Made by a program: the position numbers and the translations under genes. A stretch of 64,000 bases of DNA, from contig MU401590.1 in NCBI GenBank assembly GCA_022579005.1, positions 1 to 64,000 on the forward strand. The letters run 5' to 3'. The DNA comes from Poronia punctata (lineage: Eukaryota > Ascomycota > Sordariomycetes > Xylariales > Xylariaceae). The notes below the pieces were generated by a model. The model was not told the origin of the DNA and ran no database searches. It saw only the letters and a program-made list of their open reading frames with translations. Shown here in pieces: positions 24,423-35,872 of the stretch. The number at the start of each line of letters is the position of its first letter. The stretch's first letter is position 1.

Positions 24423-25395
24423 TTATGCCCTTCCAACATTTAGTAGAAAATTACTGCCACTGTTGCCGCCACCATTCTGGCCCCCCTTGCTTGTGGGAAG
24501 ATATGATACGTTCGGGTTTGTGGCAAGAGTTTGAGCGATCTCGCGAGAGGCTTCAATCTTACGAATCTGGATCAGACCATCACCATGGCGGGCGATAGCA
24601 CGGGATATGGTCTCTGCAGACTCGGCTTCACCCTCAGCACGGATAACGTTGGCTTGGCGTTCCTGCTCGGCCTTCTCGACAATGAACCGCGCACGCTCAG
24701 CATCCTGTTGCGCGATCTGCTTCTGCTCGACGGCCTTGGTGAACTCCTTGCCGAACGTCATGTGGGTGATGGAAACATCCTCGAGAGCGATGTTGAACTC
24801 GGCCGCTCGCTTCGTCAGATCGGTCTGGATACGCTGTGATACAGCCTCGCGCTGGGTAATAAGTTCTGCAGCGTCAAATTGCGCTACGATGGACTTGAGG
24901 ACTTCGTTTCCAATGGAGGGGAGAACACGCTCGTCGTAATCGGTGCCGAGATTCTAATCAGATACCAATTTTTGTCAATACCTCTCTTAAATAGCCAAAG
25001 ATATAAACCATGGGATCATTTGGCGGCTCGACAGCAAGCAGGTGACATCCGGATAAGGCGGGAAAGGAACGTACCTGGTAAATCTTAGGCAGAGACTGAA
25101 CCTCGGGTCTGTGCAAGACTCTGAGCGTCAGGCTGACCATCTGCATATCCTTACTTCCCGTCGTCGTGGCGATGTTCCTGGGTTTTGTCCGCACGTCAAA
25201 GTGGATGCTGCGCTGTAACCACGGGACGAGGAAATGAGTGCCCTCGTTCACGACCTTTTCCTTGACACCCTGCAGACGATCGAATATTACGACTCGTGTT
25301 CCTCCCCGGACATCGTACATGCTCGAATTCACCACGCTGGCGCCAATGATGGCCGGGAGCGCGAACCGCGACGCGGACCGGATTAAAGGGTCCAT
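24423..25395 (-). CDS. PHB1: Prohibitin-1
   Basis: Exons 25395..25075 and 24953..24423 join at phase 0 to 283 residues. The 121-nt intron has GTACGT and TTAG borders. The start is the ATG giving MDPLIRS; a GTG eight codons upstream is ignored. The N-terminal hydrophobic anchor ([11 protein letters not shown]) precedes SMYDVRGG, followed by the SPFH/band-7 domain with [10 protein letters not shown] and [13 protein letters not shown]. Exon 2 then carries [18 protein letters not shown] and the long coiled coil [14 protein letters not shown]. These stretches match yeast Phb1 very closely. With Phb2 it forms the ring complex of the mitochondrial inner membrane that chaperones respiratory subunits and restrains the m-AAA protease. 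The C-terminus is Gly/Asn-rich before NFLLNVGRA. It is divergent from QCR8 across 537 bp. Confidence 0.97.
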
Positions 25396-25932
25396 GGTGG
25401 TTTTACTATGCGGCACACTTCAAGAAATCCGAGATCTCCCCTAGGATGGGAAGAGAAGGGCTGGTTGGGATGTGGTTTTGAGGTCGTCGCTTATGTTTTG
25501 CGCTTCTGCTGGTAGGCGGAGATGGGAATTGCTGGGGAATGTGAAGCTCAAATCAACACTATCCAACCTTACCTAGCTTTACCTAAGTAGTCTAGCGGCT
25601 TGGGAAAGTTGCTGACCTAGCCAATGATGACACTGCCTTGGGTTACAGACTACAGCGCAGTCAGTGCCTCATCCCGGTCTTTTCATCCACTGAATTTATT
25701 ACTGTAACGTGCTAACGTTTTGGCGGATCTCTGCCCAGAAATCCATTGTTGACGCTAACCAGTTCCAGACAGGTGCTTGAGCCGGCAAGCAAACCATCTT
25801 CAATTTCGGAACATCGCGGTTTCAACCGACAATTCATACCTTCTCTTCCCTTTCCGACCCTGTTGTTCAACTGTCCCGGCCCCTCCCCCAATTGATATCA
25901 CCCGCATACTCAATTGCACCCCGATAACCACG
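25396..25932. promoter_or_regulatory. Shared intergenic promoter of PHB1 and QCR8
   Basis: A 537-bp region separates the divergent starts of two genes for mitochondrial inner-membrane proteins. Pyrimidine-rich stretches lie just before the QCR8 ATG. No specific factor site can be asserted by eye. Confidence 0.5.
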
Positions 25933-26638
25933 ATGCGTCCTACTCAGATACTACGAGGTGGCGGCGGCGACGCTCCCATCGGCAAGCATGGCAAGTAAGT
26001 CAACATGCTGCTGCGGCTTTTGTTTGAATTCGAGGACATCCCTGCCAATACCCAGCTTTCAACATTGAGACCTTACTGACAAAGCGAACTATAGATATCT
26101 AGGTGGCTGGGGTAACTTTGGTGAGTACATCCGATCTCATCGCTCGATCTCGTAACAACGGAAAAAAAAAACACCAATCGATGGCTTGGATTCAATCGCG
26201 AAATAGTCGGTCAGGGTAGCTGCGACAGCTAGGAAATGGAGACATGGAAGGGCAAGGGGAAAGATTGGCAATTATAAGAATAGAGATGGAGCTACGGCGC
26301 AAATATGGCAACAAGACGGCTGACAAGTTGGATGTTTCCCTTCAGGCGGTGCCAAGCAAAAGGGCATCATCACCTACTCTCTCTCCGCCAACCGACAGAA
26401 CCCCTTCGCCGGTGCCTTCCACGACGCCATCTTCAACACCTGGCGCCGCTTCAGCAAGCAGGTGCTTTACTGGGCCCCTCCTATGATCTTTGGCTACTAC
26501 TACATGTCCTGGGCCACCGAGAGGTACGAAATAACCAACTCTGTCAGGGGGTGAAATGAAACGGTTTTCTGACTGTATTACAGGAACCACTACCTCAACT
26601 CGAAAGAGGGCCGCAAGGAGTTTGCCGATGAGGTATAA
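25933..26638 (+). CDS. QCR8: Cytochrome bc1 complex subunit 8
   Basis: Four exons (25933..25994, 26095..26120, 26346..26523, 26584..26638) give 106 residues. Exon 2 is only 26 nt. The protein has the Qcr8 pattern: [24 protein letters not shown], then NPFAGAFHDAIFNTWRRF, then a single membrane span (VLYWAPPMIFGYYYMSWA), and a short tail ending GRKEFADEV. Qcr8 binds cytochrome b near the ubiquinone site in complex III of the inner membrane. All three introns have consensus borders and restore the family motif exactly across each join. It is divergent from PHB1, and the next gene downstream is a complex I subunit. Confidence 0.95.
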
Positions 26639-27385
26639 AAAGGGTGCTGCTAAGGGATACCCCTATGTTTGTGTAGACAAAAAAGACCTCGTGTATATCA
26701 ATATAGGCCGGCGTGGATTCTTCACAAGATTATTAAATAACATTTCTCCTTTGTTGATCGTCTTATAGGTACTTGTGTTGGACATCGCTCTAGACTTGAG
26801 GCTTGAGCTGTTTCTCTGAATAGGGGCGTGTACCATGTGCTACCTATTACGAAATGCTTCCCGGCCCAGCAGTCAAGCTGTTAATAGCGGTGAGGAGGTC
26901 CGATGGCTTCCTGTGCACTAGTACTACGCAGTGAACGACAATCAAATAGAATACCAAACAGATTTTACCTGCAATGGACGCTTAAGGGCGTAATTTTAGA
27001 TATAGGCTTGATTGTACGCAATCTGGACGCTCTTGAGTCCATTAACCATATTCACGTCATTGTGCCTTTTGCCTACCTAGGTATAGATGCAACTAAGTAG
27101 CTACGAGTTCTGACTTTCATGTTGAAACAAAAGAGACCATATAAAAATTTAACTAAAACACCACTATACATAGTTGCTGTATGTACTGCTATTAGAGATT
27201 GAGGTGACGTCTTGTCCTGGAAGTGTTGTATGTACAAGTCAATAGGTACCTAGTGCGGCAATTCCTCGGAAAATCTCTCGGGAGCTCGCCGAGAACTACT
27301 GTAGGTATCTTGAACCTCCGAAACAGCCTCACCCGATTCCATCAACGCCATTGCCACAACAATCCCCCGTCCTCAGATTGCCATC
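26639..27385. other. Spacer QCR8 to NUO21.3
   Basis: This holds the 3' region of QCR8 and the promoter of the complex I gene. It is about 0.75 kb with no ORF of interest. Confidence 0.55.
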
Positions 27386-28244
27386 ATGGCTTCCAAAGTG
27401 GTAGCAAAAGCTGTAGGAGGCGTCGTGCCTCTCAGCCAGGTATGCAATTTTCCATCGGCACCCGAAATGTTTTGGCAATGCCAATCCATCACTCCCCAAG
27501 GACCGATTACGCTTCTATCCGTCTCATGCACCTCTCTCAACCGCGCAATCATCCCTTCCGATGACTCGTGTGTTTTCTGACAAGTTCGATTTCTCAAAAA
27601 CAGAAACAAACCCTCGAGGCAACAGGCATCTGGGACCGGATCCGCCGCGTCTTCGCCGTCGACCCGAACCGCTCCACAGGCGTACCGCTAAACCCGTACT
27701 TCCGCAACCCTACACCTGGCGCCCTTGACCCGATGACCTACGACGATCCCGTGACGCTTCCGGCGGCCGACATCGCCGACAACCCGTACTGGAAGCGCGA
27801 CGCGCGACGGGCGTACCCGAAGCTGAGCTTCGTCAACCAGGGGGACGCGGTGGCGCTCCTGAGCGTCGGGAGCGCGGCCGCGCCCAAGCAGGAACTGATC
27901 GGTGACGCGGGCGCGAAACAGCTCGTCGCCGCCTCCGAGGAAGGGAAGAATGGTGGTCTGGCGGCGTATTTCGAGAAGACGACCGGTGCTGTTGCGGCCA
28001 GGGATTTGCTCGTCGATGGTCTGCCGCCTTTGCCGAGTGGTCAGCGGAATAGGACGGATGGGAAGTGGGAGACTTATAAGTATGATTTGACGGAGCCTTC
28101 TTACTCTGATAGGTAAGTTGTCCCAATGACCAGGCCAGCAGCATTGGACCTGTCCCGTATGCTTTTGTTGTTGTTGTCTGAGAGTCTGGCAGGCATTCGT
28201 TTGCTGACGTTTCTTATAGTTACCCTTGCCGAAGCTTCAAGTAG
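27386..28244 (+). CDS. NADH-ubiquinone oxidoreductase 21.3 kDa subunit
   Basis: Three exons (27386..27439, 27604..28112, 28220..28244) join to 195 residues, about 21 kDa. The product starts MASKVVAKAVGGVVPLSQ and continues KQTLEATGIWDRIRRVFAVD at a phase-0 join. Distinct family stretches include RSTGVPLNPYFRNP, DIADNPYWKRDARR and ALLSVGSAA. The last exon encodes only SYPCRSFK; the donor is GTAAGT and the acceptor TTATAG. This matches the Neurospora 21.3 kDa accessory subunit of respiratory complex I, located at the inner membrane. An unspliced last intron would replace the last eight residues by a run-on of a few codons. A mid-gene stretch is GC-rich compared with its surroundings. Confidence 0.88.
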
Positions 28245-28612
28245 AGGATCAAATCATACGTGTAAAGGGAGAAGAGAAAGAGAGACAAGACGCAAAACAC
28301 AATTGTACATATCATATGAAGCACTTTTCACAAAGCCTAGATTCCCTAAAGTCGACTTATTCCAGTTCAATCCGAGTTCCTTGAGAGAGAGCATCATTTT
28401 GTCAACTGGCATTCATGATTCCCATCTCGTGATGGTGACTGGTAATTTCTATCCGGCAGCTAACTTATCGTCTTAACATGAGGTGTAAGAAATGCCTCTT
28501 TTTTGGACCTTTATGGTTCATGACATGCCAGTATCTCCAAAAGAAAGAATCCAGACGAGAGTCAAAGCTAGAGTATAAGAAAGAAACCCCGGCGGTTTGT
28601 TTCGTCTTCAAA
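28245..28612. other. Spacer, convergent genes
   Basis: This short 3'-3' spacer lies between the complex I subunit and LTO1. Nothing notable is seen. Confidence 0.55.
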
Positions 28613-28915
28613 TCAGATGTCCACCTGCGTCTTAACCTTCCCTACATCCTCGATATTCTCATTCTTCGCCGGAACCGGGGACGCGGCAGCAGCAGCAACA
28701 TTCTGACTCGAGACCCCTTCCCCGATAGCCTTCTCGACAATCTTGAGCTTACTATGGGCGCCCTTCATCCGACTATCGAAATCATTGACATCCTCGTCAT
28801 CGTTCTTGGTAGATATTGTCCCGGGCTCGACGAGTCCGTACAAGAGCTCGAGATTCTTTTCTAGACGGGCGTTGCTGTGTATGGGTGGTAATAAGTGTGT
28901 TTCCTCGTCCTCGTC

Positions 28916-28951
<36 letters not shown>

Positions 28952-29161
28952 TTGATATTTGGGTATCCGGTTCGCCCAGACAATGGCTTTACTCTGGATT
29001 CTTCCGGCCTCGACGAATTTCTCGAACCCCTTGCGTAAACCTAGTGAATACCCTTCTATCCGACCGGATTCTTCCCCGTCGCGGAGGCCTTCGTCGTAGC
29101 CTTCTCTGTAGTATTGTTCTTCTAGGTTGAGGATTGAGTCGAAGGGGTCGTCTGTGTTCAT
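28613..29161 (-). CDS. LTO1: Lto1/ORAOV1 homolog (Fe-S adaptor for ABCE1/Rli1)
   Basis: This is a single-exon gene of 182 residues. The N-terminal ~65 residues carry the Yae1/Lto1 deca-GX3 motif: FDSILNLEEQYYREGYDEGLRDG, then GRIEGYSLGLRKGFEKF, with glycines spaced every four residues. It ends with a short acidic to Lys-rich C-terminus (VDI). In yeast, Lto1 with Yae1 links the cytosolic iron-sulfur assembly targeting complex to Rli1, the ribosome recycling ATPase. The canonical C-terminal Trp used for CIA binding in yeast Lto1 is not apparent here. The middle holds an Asn-Gln dipeptide run encoded by a six-base repeat (28917-28955). A short CAA run lies about 45 nt upstream of the ATG. Confidence 0.85.
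28917..28955 (-). repeat. Six-base coding repeat (Asn-Gln)n in LTO1
   Basis: Tandem TTCTGG units on the plus strand encode alternating Asn and Gln in LTO1. It is a likely length-variable microsatellite inside a coding region. Confidence 0.85.
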
Positions 29162-29717
29162 GGTTATGAAATAGAGATTTATGAGATTAGGCTCGCGTGG
29201 CTTTTCTCTGTTAGGGTTGTTGTTGTTGGTACGTGATGTGTTTGTTTGTTATCTCACAATTGGGTGAGATGAGGATGAGATGAGTGTGTGAGACGGTTCT
29301 TTTTATAGTGGAAATGCTTTCGTTCCCGGATCGTCTGAGGTGGTATTAAAGTATCGGAGACTTTATTTTCCCATTAAATACTTATTTCTAATATGGGCCT
29401 ATTCCGGTTGATTTGTTAGATGACAACTTTTATTATATCAAGGTTCGCTCTGGTAACTCGGTGATGGCGGCGGGATGGGGCCTTTTCAATGGAGTGTGGA
29501 GGGGCAAATGTGAGATAAAAAGAGGGATGTTTGTTGTCCGGCTAACCAGATTGGGTATGTCGATTTCGTTCGTCGTGTTTTATTTTATAGTTCGAGTAAT
29601 TACATCTCTATCAAGAAACGTGGGAATTTCGGTGTCAGTCCAAGGTTACCTATTAGGATTTGCAGTTGGCCAGAATGATTACAAAGAAATCTATTAGGTT
29701 ACAATAACAACAATAGA
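29162..29717. other. Spacer LTO1 promoter side
   Basis: This contains the LTO1 5' region with GTTGTTGTT (CAA on the mRNA strand). One 94-codon frame at 29413-29697 starts with a non-ATG codon and has no domain. Confidence 0.5.
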
Positions 29718-30728
29718 TTAATGAAGCATCAACATGCCACCATTCGCACAGACGACCTGTCCGGTACACCACGCGGCATCTTCACCAACCAACATGGCCA
29801 CGATACCGGCTATCTCGCTCACGTACGCCGGTCGACCGCCGCTAGTCTTGGCATCTTCAACTAATTCCTGACTGTCGATGCCCTCACGTGCCCGCATCAG
29901 CGGCGCATGCTCGATCCATCCCTTGATTTCCCGCTTGAACTCGGGCGTATTCCCGGCATACTGTTTGCGGAAAAATCGAATATAATCAGCAAAAAAAAGG
30001 AAACCGACAAAAAGTGACATTTTATGCAAGCGAAACACAACTCACCATCTCGGTCAGGACCGGACCAGGGTTAATAGCATTGACGGTACATCTCTCCGAC
30101 AACTCGCGCGCCCACGTGCGCGTCATGGCCTCCAGAGCGGCCTTGGTCCCGCCGTAGACGGATTGCTCGATGAAGCCGGTAGAAGAGCTGACAGAAGAGA
30201 GATTCACGATGCGGCCGGATCTATCGCGCGGCAGGTATGGCTCGGCGGCTTGCGTGAGGAGAAGAGGACCCAGCACGTTGACGCGATAGCTGATGTCGAA
30301 CTGTTGGGGCGTGACGGCCGGTAATAGGTTGTTGTGGGCCACGCCGGCGTTGTTGACGAGGATGTCGATCTGTAAGGTGCCGTCGGGCTTCTGCAGGGGC
30401 TTGTAGCTGACGACTGTGTCGATCAAAGTCTTTGGTCCTTCCACGGTGCCGAGGTCTGCTTGTACGGCTAATGTCTTGACGTTGCGTGTTTTCTCTAGTT
30501 CTTTTGCTAGGGCTTCTGTTTTGGATTGAGAGGTTGCCGATGTGTACCCCAGGACTATGTTGGCGCCGTATGAGGCGAGTTTTGTGACGATGGCTTCGCC
30601 GATGCCTTTGCTTGAGGTGTCAGCTCGGATGATCGACCTTTTCGTTCTCGAGCTAGTAGATTGAGGTGGCTCTCACCTCTTGAAGCACCAGTCACTATGG
30701 CTAGCTTGCCCTCGAGTGTCCGTGCCAT
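29718..30728 (-). CDS. Short-chain dehydrogenase/reductase
   Basis: Exons 30728..30677, 30605..30046 and 29960..29718 join to 284 residues. The nucleotide-binding motif TGASRGIG (residues 13-20) is rebuilt across the first intron. NNAG follows at 102-105, then serines near 154-157 (VNLSSVSS), and the catalytic Y168-GGT-K172. INPGPVLTEM precedes intron 2, and the C-terminal ending VCANGGMLML is typical of NAD(P)-dependent classical SDRs. The substrate cannot be named. A polyol or quinone-type reductase, or a 3-oxoacyl reductase-like enzyme, is equally possible. Insertions around residues 84-95 (SYKPLQKPDG) lengthen the loop before NNAG. The splice borders are GTGAGA/AAAG and GTGAGT/ACAG. Confidence 0.9.
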
Positions 30729-32067
30729 TTTTGATACAATGCCTACAAGTTTGGTTGTGCGGGATTACAATAAAGTTAGAGGCGTACAACTGTACTAGAT
30801 CCCAGGAATCGTTATATATAATCAAATAAACAAAAGGATACGGAATGCCATATAGAAGAAGATGTAATATAGATATGTGTAACCTGTACGGTTCTATGTT
30901 TTTATATAGTATTTAGTATATCCAAGGCTTTGTCCTTGTAATGATTTAATTCCTCCAATCCCGAGAGAAGCCCATGGCCGATCCTCGCACCTCTTTCTCC
31001 GCTGGACTTTAAAAGGACGGGTAAAACATCCGTCTCGCATGATAAAAACCTAGTAGGTAGGTATTAGAACGTCGTCGCATGTGAAGAATGATTGCCCCGC
31101 GCTAAATCGCACAATGGTGGGGTTGACGGGAAAAGGCAGGTGTACTCGACGCTCGTACACTCCTTCGGATGTAAAAAGCAAAAAGGAACTTCGGTAGAAT
31201 TTGACCCGCCATCCGTCCGACAGTCCGACACGATAACTCTCAATCGCGCGCTTCCAGTTAGAATTGAATTTAGTAAGGAGCTAACCTAGGTTGAGGTGAA
31301 CAGTTACTGCTCCAAGCAAAAGGTAATCTTAAGTCTGCGGAAAAGTGACACTGTAACTTGAACTGAGTCTTACATGAGCTATTCTACCCCCGGAGCGTCG
31401 CTCAAGCAAGATACAGCCGGATCTCGAATGCAAAACATATCAGACCGGCGAGAAAAAGGAAACTGACTCGCTGCTAGAGCATGGACATAACGTCCCTTGT
31501 CCGCCTGGACGAGTTTTGTCTTTACACCCCCCACGCGAGTTGGGGGATGCTTCTTTTGGAAGAGTAGAAATATTAACACTAAAACCTTGAGATGAAATAC
31601 CGCCCTCTCCAAGAACACATGGATGCCGGAGTTTGACTTCCCATCGTCTTATATACATAGTTTATACGAGGATTTGGGAAACAACCATAAGGCAAAAATT
31701 AGATATATATCCTTACATAGCCACATACTCGTTGACTTTCAGACTGCCTCAAAAGATTCTGAAATTTGGAGCCAGACATGTCGGTTGGATTTAAGTATAG
31801 GGTAGCTGTTCTGCCCCTCTTAAACTTAATAAACTTTAAAGTCGTCAAGACCCGCACTAGTACATATTAGAGCTAGTGCAATTCATCGCAACCGCCGCAA
31901 TTGAAGCTTGACGCAGCTTTACCCCGTTGGCATTATTCAGATAAAACCCACGGAGCAAATCGACGGTAACGACACGGGACACGACGCAGATCCCCTAAAA
32001 ATAAAAATAAAAATAAAACCTCCCTCCACCTCGCAATCTTCAAACGACGGAAAAGAAGATAAAAATT
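30729..32067. other. Intergenic, no gene seen
   Basis: This is a 1.3-kb divergent gap between the SDR and NAA10. It holds AT-rich and A-rich leader stretches near NAA10 (AAATAAAAATAAAAATAAAA near 31,998) and no coding signal. Confidence 0.55.
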
Positions 32068-32886
32068 ATGGATATCCGGCGTCTCGAGCCGCGGGACATT
32101 CCGCTAATCCAGCACGCCAACCTGGAGAACCTACCCGAGAACTACTTCCTAAAGTACTACCTATACCATGCGCTCTCGTGGCCGCAGCTGAGCTACGTGG
32201 CCGTCGACGTGTCGCGGCCTAAGAAGACGCCGTACGACTACCCCAAGATCGTGGGATACGTCCTGGCCAAGATGGAAGAGGAGCCGGCAGACGGCGTCCA
32301 GCACGGCCACATCACCTCTCTATCCGTCATGCGCACGCATCGTCGTCTTGGGATAGCCGAGAAGCTTATGCGACAAAGTCGTACGTGCTAAGTTTTCTTC
32401 TTCTTCTTCTTCTTCTTCCTTCGGGCCTCCCTATCTGCCTGTCTGTCTGAACAACTCAAGCTAAAAAAAAAAAAACTATGTCATTTTTATATATATACAG
32501 AACTAGCCATGGTAGAAACATTCGGCGCACAATACGTCTCCTTACACGTGCGCGTGTCCAACAAGGCGGCCATCCACCTATACACGAAAACACTGGGCTT
32601 CGACCAGGAAAAGACCGAGTCGTCGTACTACGCCGACGGCGAGGACGCTTATAGCATGAGACTCGACCTGTCGACCATCCGGGAGCAGATCCGCGAGCGG
32701 GACGAGGCGGCCGAGGGGGACCACGAGGACGAGGGAGAGCCCGTCGGCGAGGCTGGTAGTGCGAATGATAAGAGCAGCTTGCCAGTGCGGGGAAAGGATA
32801 AAGATAAGGATCTGAAGAAGGTCAAGGTTGGTCGCGCTCTGGGTGTGCAGGCGCTTGTCGAGAAAGATGAGAGTAAGCAATCGTAG
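32068..32886 (+). CDS. NAA10: N-terminal acetyltransferase NatA catalytic subunit
   Basis: Exons 32068..32380 and 32501..32886 join to 232 residues. The protein begins [26 protein letters not shown], the standard Naa10/Ard1 opening. The acetyl-CoA loop is RRLGIA (R92-x-x-G95-x-A97). The join rebuilds MRQSQLAMVETF, followed by [23 protein letters not shown] and [11 protein letters not shown], all hallmark Naa10 stretches. The C-terminal ~75 residues are charged and disordered. NatA acetylates the N-termini of nascent proteins whose Met is removed (Ser, Ala, Thr starts) and works with Naa15 at the ribosome. The intron includes a CTT repeat and a poly-A stretch before the acceptor. Confidence 0.95.
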
Positions 32887-34440
32887 GGGCGGATGCGGGA
32901 AGGCGGGGGGGGAAGGGCTTAAGAGGGGGGAAATGTTCTGGTCTTTGCTACGAATGAATGGCGATATGGGACTTACGTCAGTAAAACCCTGAGACGGGAA
33001 CGGCTACGAGGAAAAAAAAAATCCACAAATGAGAGTACGAGCGAGCAGCGGCTTTGGGGGGGGAAAAGCACAAGACTACGGACGGATGATTCTGCAGTCT
33101 TATTCTTGCGATATCAAGTCAGGGATGCTGATATCAACACAAGGCCGAGCAAAACAATTGCGCAAGAGGTACTGGAAGAGGAGAAGGTCACAAAGCTACG
33201 GTTCATATCGCTATAGTTTTTTTTTCATTCTGGGCAGGCTCGGTAGACAAAAATGAGTATAAAAAGAAAGGGAAACGATGCTTACGACCTTATGCACGCA
33301 TTATTGCCCCAGGTACAGTGATCCTGGGGAATAGAAAAGCAAAAATAGAGTCAGGGGATGAAGTGGTTCGATGTCCCTGCACTGAGAAGAATAAAATAGT
33401 AAGGTTTAAATTTACGCCGACGCTTTTTCAAACCAGTTGCCTCTTCACTCAAGTCCCTAACAACCTCATTTTCCGCCTAGACCCCTTTTCGTCCTTACTC
33501 GGCATAAGGTCTTTCGGGCTCCTCCTCTATATCTCCCGGGCATATAAGATTTGGGCCCATCTTCGGCGTCGCCTGTCCTTAATGAAAGGGTCCTCGCATA
33601 CCCTGACCCGCGCAAGGGTTCTCATATACACACTGGCAAAAGAAGAAGGCACAAGGCGCAAAAAATAAAAGATAAAGGCGTGGATAAAAAACAAACACAT
33701 TTGCCAAGACTGTCCCTCCCTTTCTCACAATGCGCCTTACAAGTCATACTATAAATAACATTGGCGCAGATAGAGTTGCCATATTGTAACCCAATGGTTC
33801 CGTTATTCAGTTGTAGACTGGAATCGTAATACGCAAATACCCAACCACGAACTTAATCCCAAGAAAGACGAGGTCGAGAAAAACAAAGGATGCCTTATAA
33901 CCGGAGGAAAATATTTTTTTCATCTTCGGTCCTTGATTTTTTTGGTAGTGGTAGACCTGCTCAGCAACTCTCTATACCAAGATACACCGTCACCCTCTAG
34001 GAATGGCATACGGCCGGATGGATTTCGTAGACCCCAGTGGACGCGGGGATTCTTGATAGTTTCCTCGGTTCCACCATGTAGCCGGTTTTTGTGTCACCGT
34101 GGTAGAAGGAAAGATTTGCTGCCGTCGCTGGTTCTGTCATCAATGGGCATGCGGAAATCAATAACCGACTGCGAGCTATGGGACACAGTCAGCAATAGGT
34201 TAATTACCTGCATGCGTGAACCAGACGTAGGCAGTGACTTGGTTTCCCTGGTGCCGTGGGTAGATGGACAGATGGCCCGGTATATGGCAGGCCACGTTTT
34301 ACCCCAGTCATGTCCCAACATAGCACAACCTTGTGGCCCCCTATTCTGTATATTCGGCTACTACTTTAACCTGATCTATGGCCATGGTGGAAGCCTCTTA
34401 TTCGGAAATGCAGACTTGGGAAACTTTCTTATTTGCTGCC
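32887..34440. other. Intergenic, no gene seen
   Basis: This is a 1.55-kb gap between the convergent NAA10 and eIF2B-beta genes. A 190-codon frame at 33933-34505 begins with TTG and overlaps the end of the eIF2B gene in antisense; I reject it as a gene. There are several A-rich runs. Confidence 0.5.
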
Positions 34441-35872
34441 TCATCTATGTGCTGTCCCGTAGAAGTCGAACGCCATGTCCTCCTCTTTATAATGGTCCGC
34501 AATGATTGTATGCAAGTTGTCTCGCACATGAGCGCCGCTGTTACCAAATATTAGTTTCTCGCTTCCCGCTTGTTGCGCCAAAGGAAAGGTAGGGCAACTT
34601 ACAGATTCGTGATATAAGTATCGACGTGGTCTGAGGGCAGAAATTCGGAAATTACATTGTTCACCTTGATGTGTGATACTATAGACCCCTCTGCAAAGTC
34701 GACATACTTGGACGGCTCGCCCCATTCGATGTGTCGCTCTTCTGGTAGCTTACTCTCGGAACTTAGCTTGTACACACCGCCGAGTACGATGACCGTTCTG
34801 CGCCGTTCTCGTGCAGCGCGTGCGATGGCCGCGGCACCCGAGTCAACAATAACGCCCCCGTGTGCCGTTATAGCGCGTGCGCTCAAAATTACTTTGTCGA
34901 CCCTAGACATGTATGCCATCAGACCCACGTTGAGCACAGTAATGACGCTCGAATTATGAGACGCCATGGACCTGAGAAATGATGCGTATCGTTCGCCCGT
35001 GCTGGTCTCCGAGGACGGATCTACGACGAGAAACACGGTAAAGGTTCTCTTTGTAGCGGCCCGCGTGAGAAACTTTTGTACTGTTCTCGATGGTTGATAA
35101 ACTAGTACGTAATCCCCAGTATGTATGAATATGTCGGCATATGTCTGGACTTGTTCATCTACCATCTTGATCTCGTCCATAATCTCCTGGATTCCGTCGA
35201 TCACCTCGGAACGAAGAGCAGAAACGTTGGTGGACTGCGCGTTACCAATCGGGGTTGAAGCACCCGAACCTTGGCCGGGTGTTGATACGTTGGATCCAAT
35301 CGAGGGGGCCACGTTCGGGTCGGACAGTAGGTTGAACATTGACTGCGTGCGGGTGAATGCGCCGAGTGATACTAGAGTGGGGGGACGCGTAATCTTTACA
35401 GGAGAGCTACCCTGGCTCCGCGCCGACGGAGGGGGAGAATTCGGCCTGGGAGAGTCGATTGTGGTATCGTTTCGATCTTCGGACGCCTCATCGCGAATCA
35501 ACCCTAATACTCTCCTTATAATATTTCCAGTAACAAGTTCGTAGGGTTGCGCCGCGACAAGTTTCCGGCCGGTGAGCTGGATGCGACCAATGAGCTGGTC
35601 GACGTTGGCCCATTTATCTCGGGCTACAACTTGAAGCAAAATATGGGCAGTCGCAGTGGCACATGCCTCCGAACCTTTGATCTGTCGTCGTTTTAAAAGA
35701 CTAGAGCAAGCCAAGGTGGGAAGATATGGTCAGCTGTGAAGCCACAAGCATTATATCTCCGTTGGTCCACTTACGAGACGAGGGACTCTACCGAAGCTTC
35801 AACAGGCCGGCTTTTTAGGGTGTCGAGAAACCTTTCAAGGCTAGGGGTGTAGCCCCCCTTGGATGTCGCCAT
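34441..35872 (-). CDS. GCD7: Translation initiation factor eIF2B subunit beta
   Basis: Exons 35872..35775, 35700..34603 and 34537..34441 join to 430 residues. Exon 1 encodes MATSKGGYTPSLERFL followed by SVESLVS, then LLKRRQIKGSEACATATA at a phase-2 join. The C-terminal regulatory domain shows VLVYQPSRTVQKFL, FTVFLVVDPSS, AYMSRVDKVILSARAI and the Rossmann-like stretch preceding VNNVISEFLPSDHVDTYITNL. Exon 3 adds GAHVRDNLHTIIADHY. The subunit is part of the decameric guanine-nucleotide exchange factor that reloads eIF2 with GTP and is inhibited by phosphorylated eIF2-alpha. A Ser/Pro/Thr-rich insertion (~residues 115-175) is longer than in yeast. The promoter lies towards NEM1, with which it is divergent. 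Confidence 0.93.

Noticed and set aside
33933..34505. 190-codon open frame between NAA10 and eIF2B-beta
   Set aside because: It starts with TTG, lacks any domain, and is antisense to the last eIF2B-beta exon.
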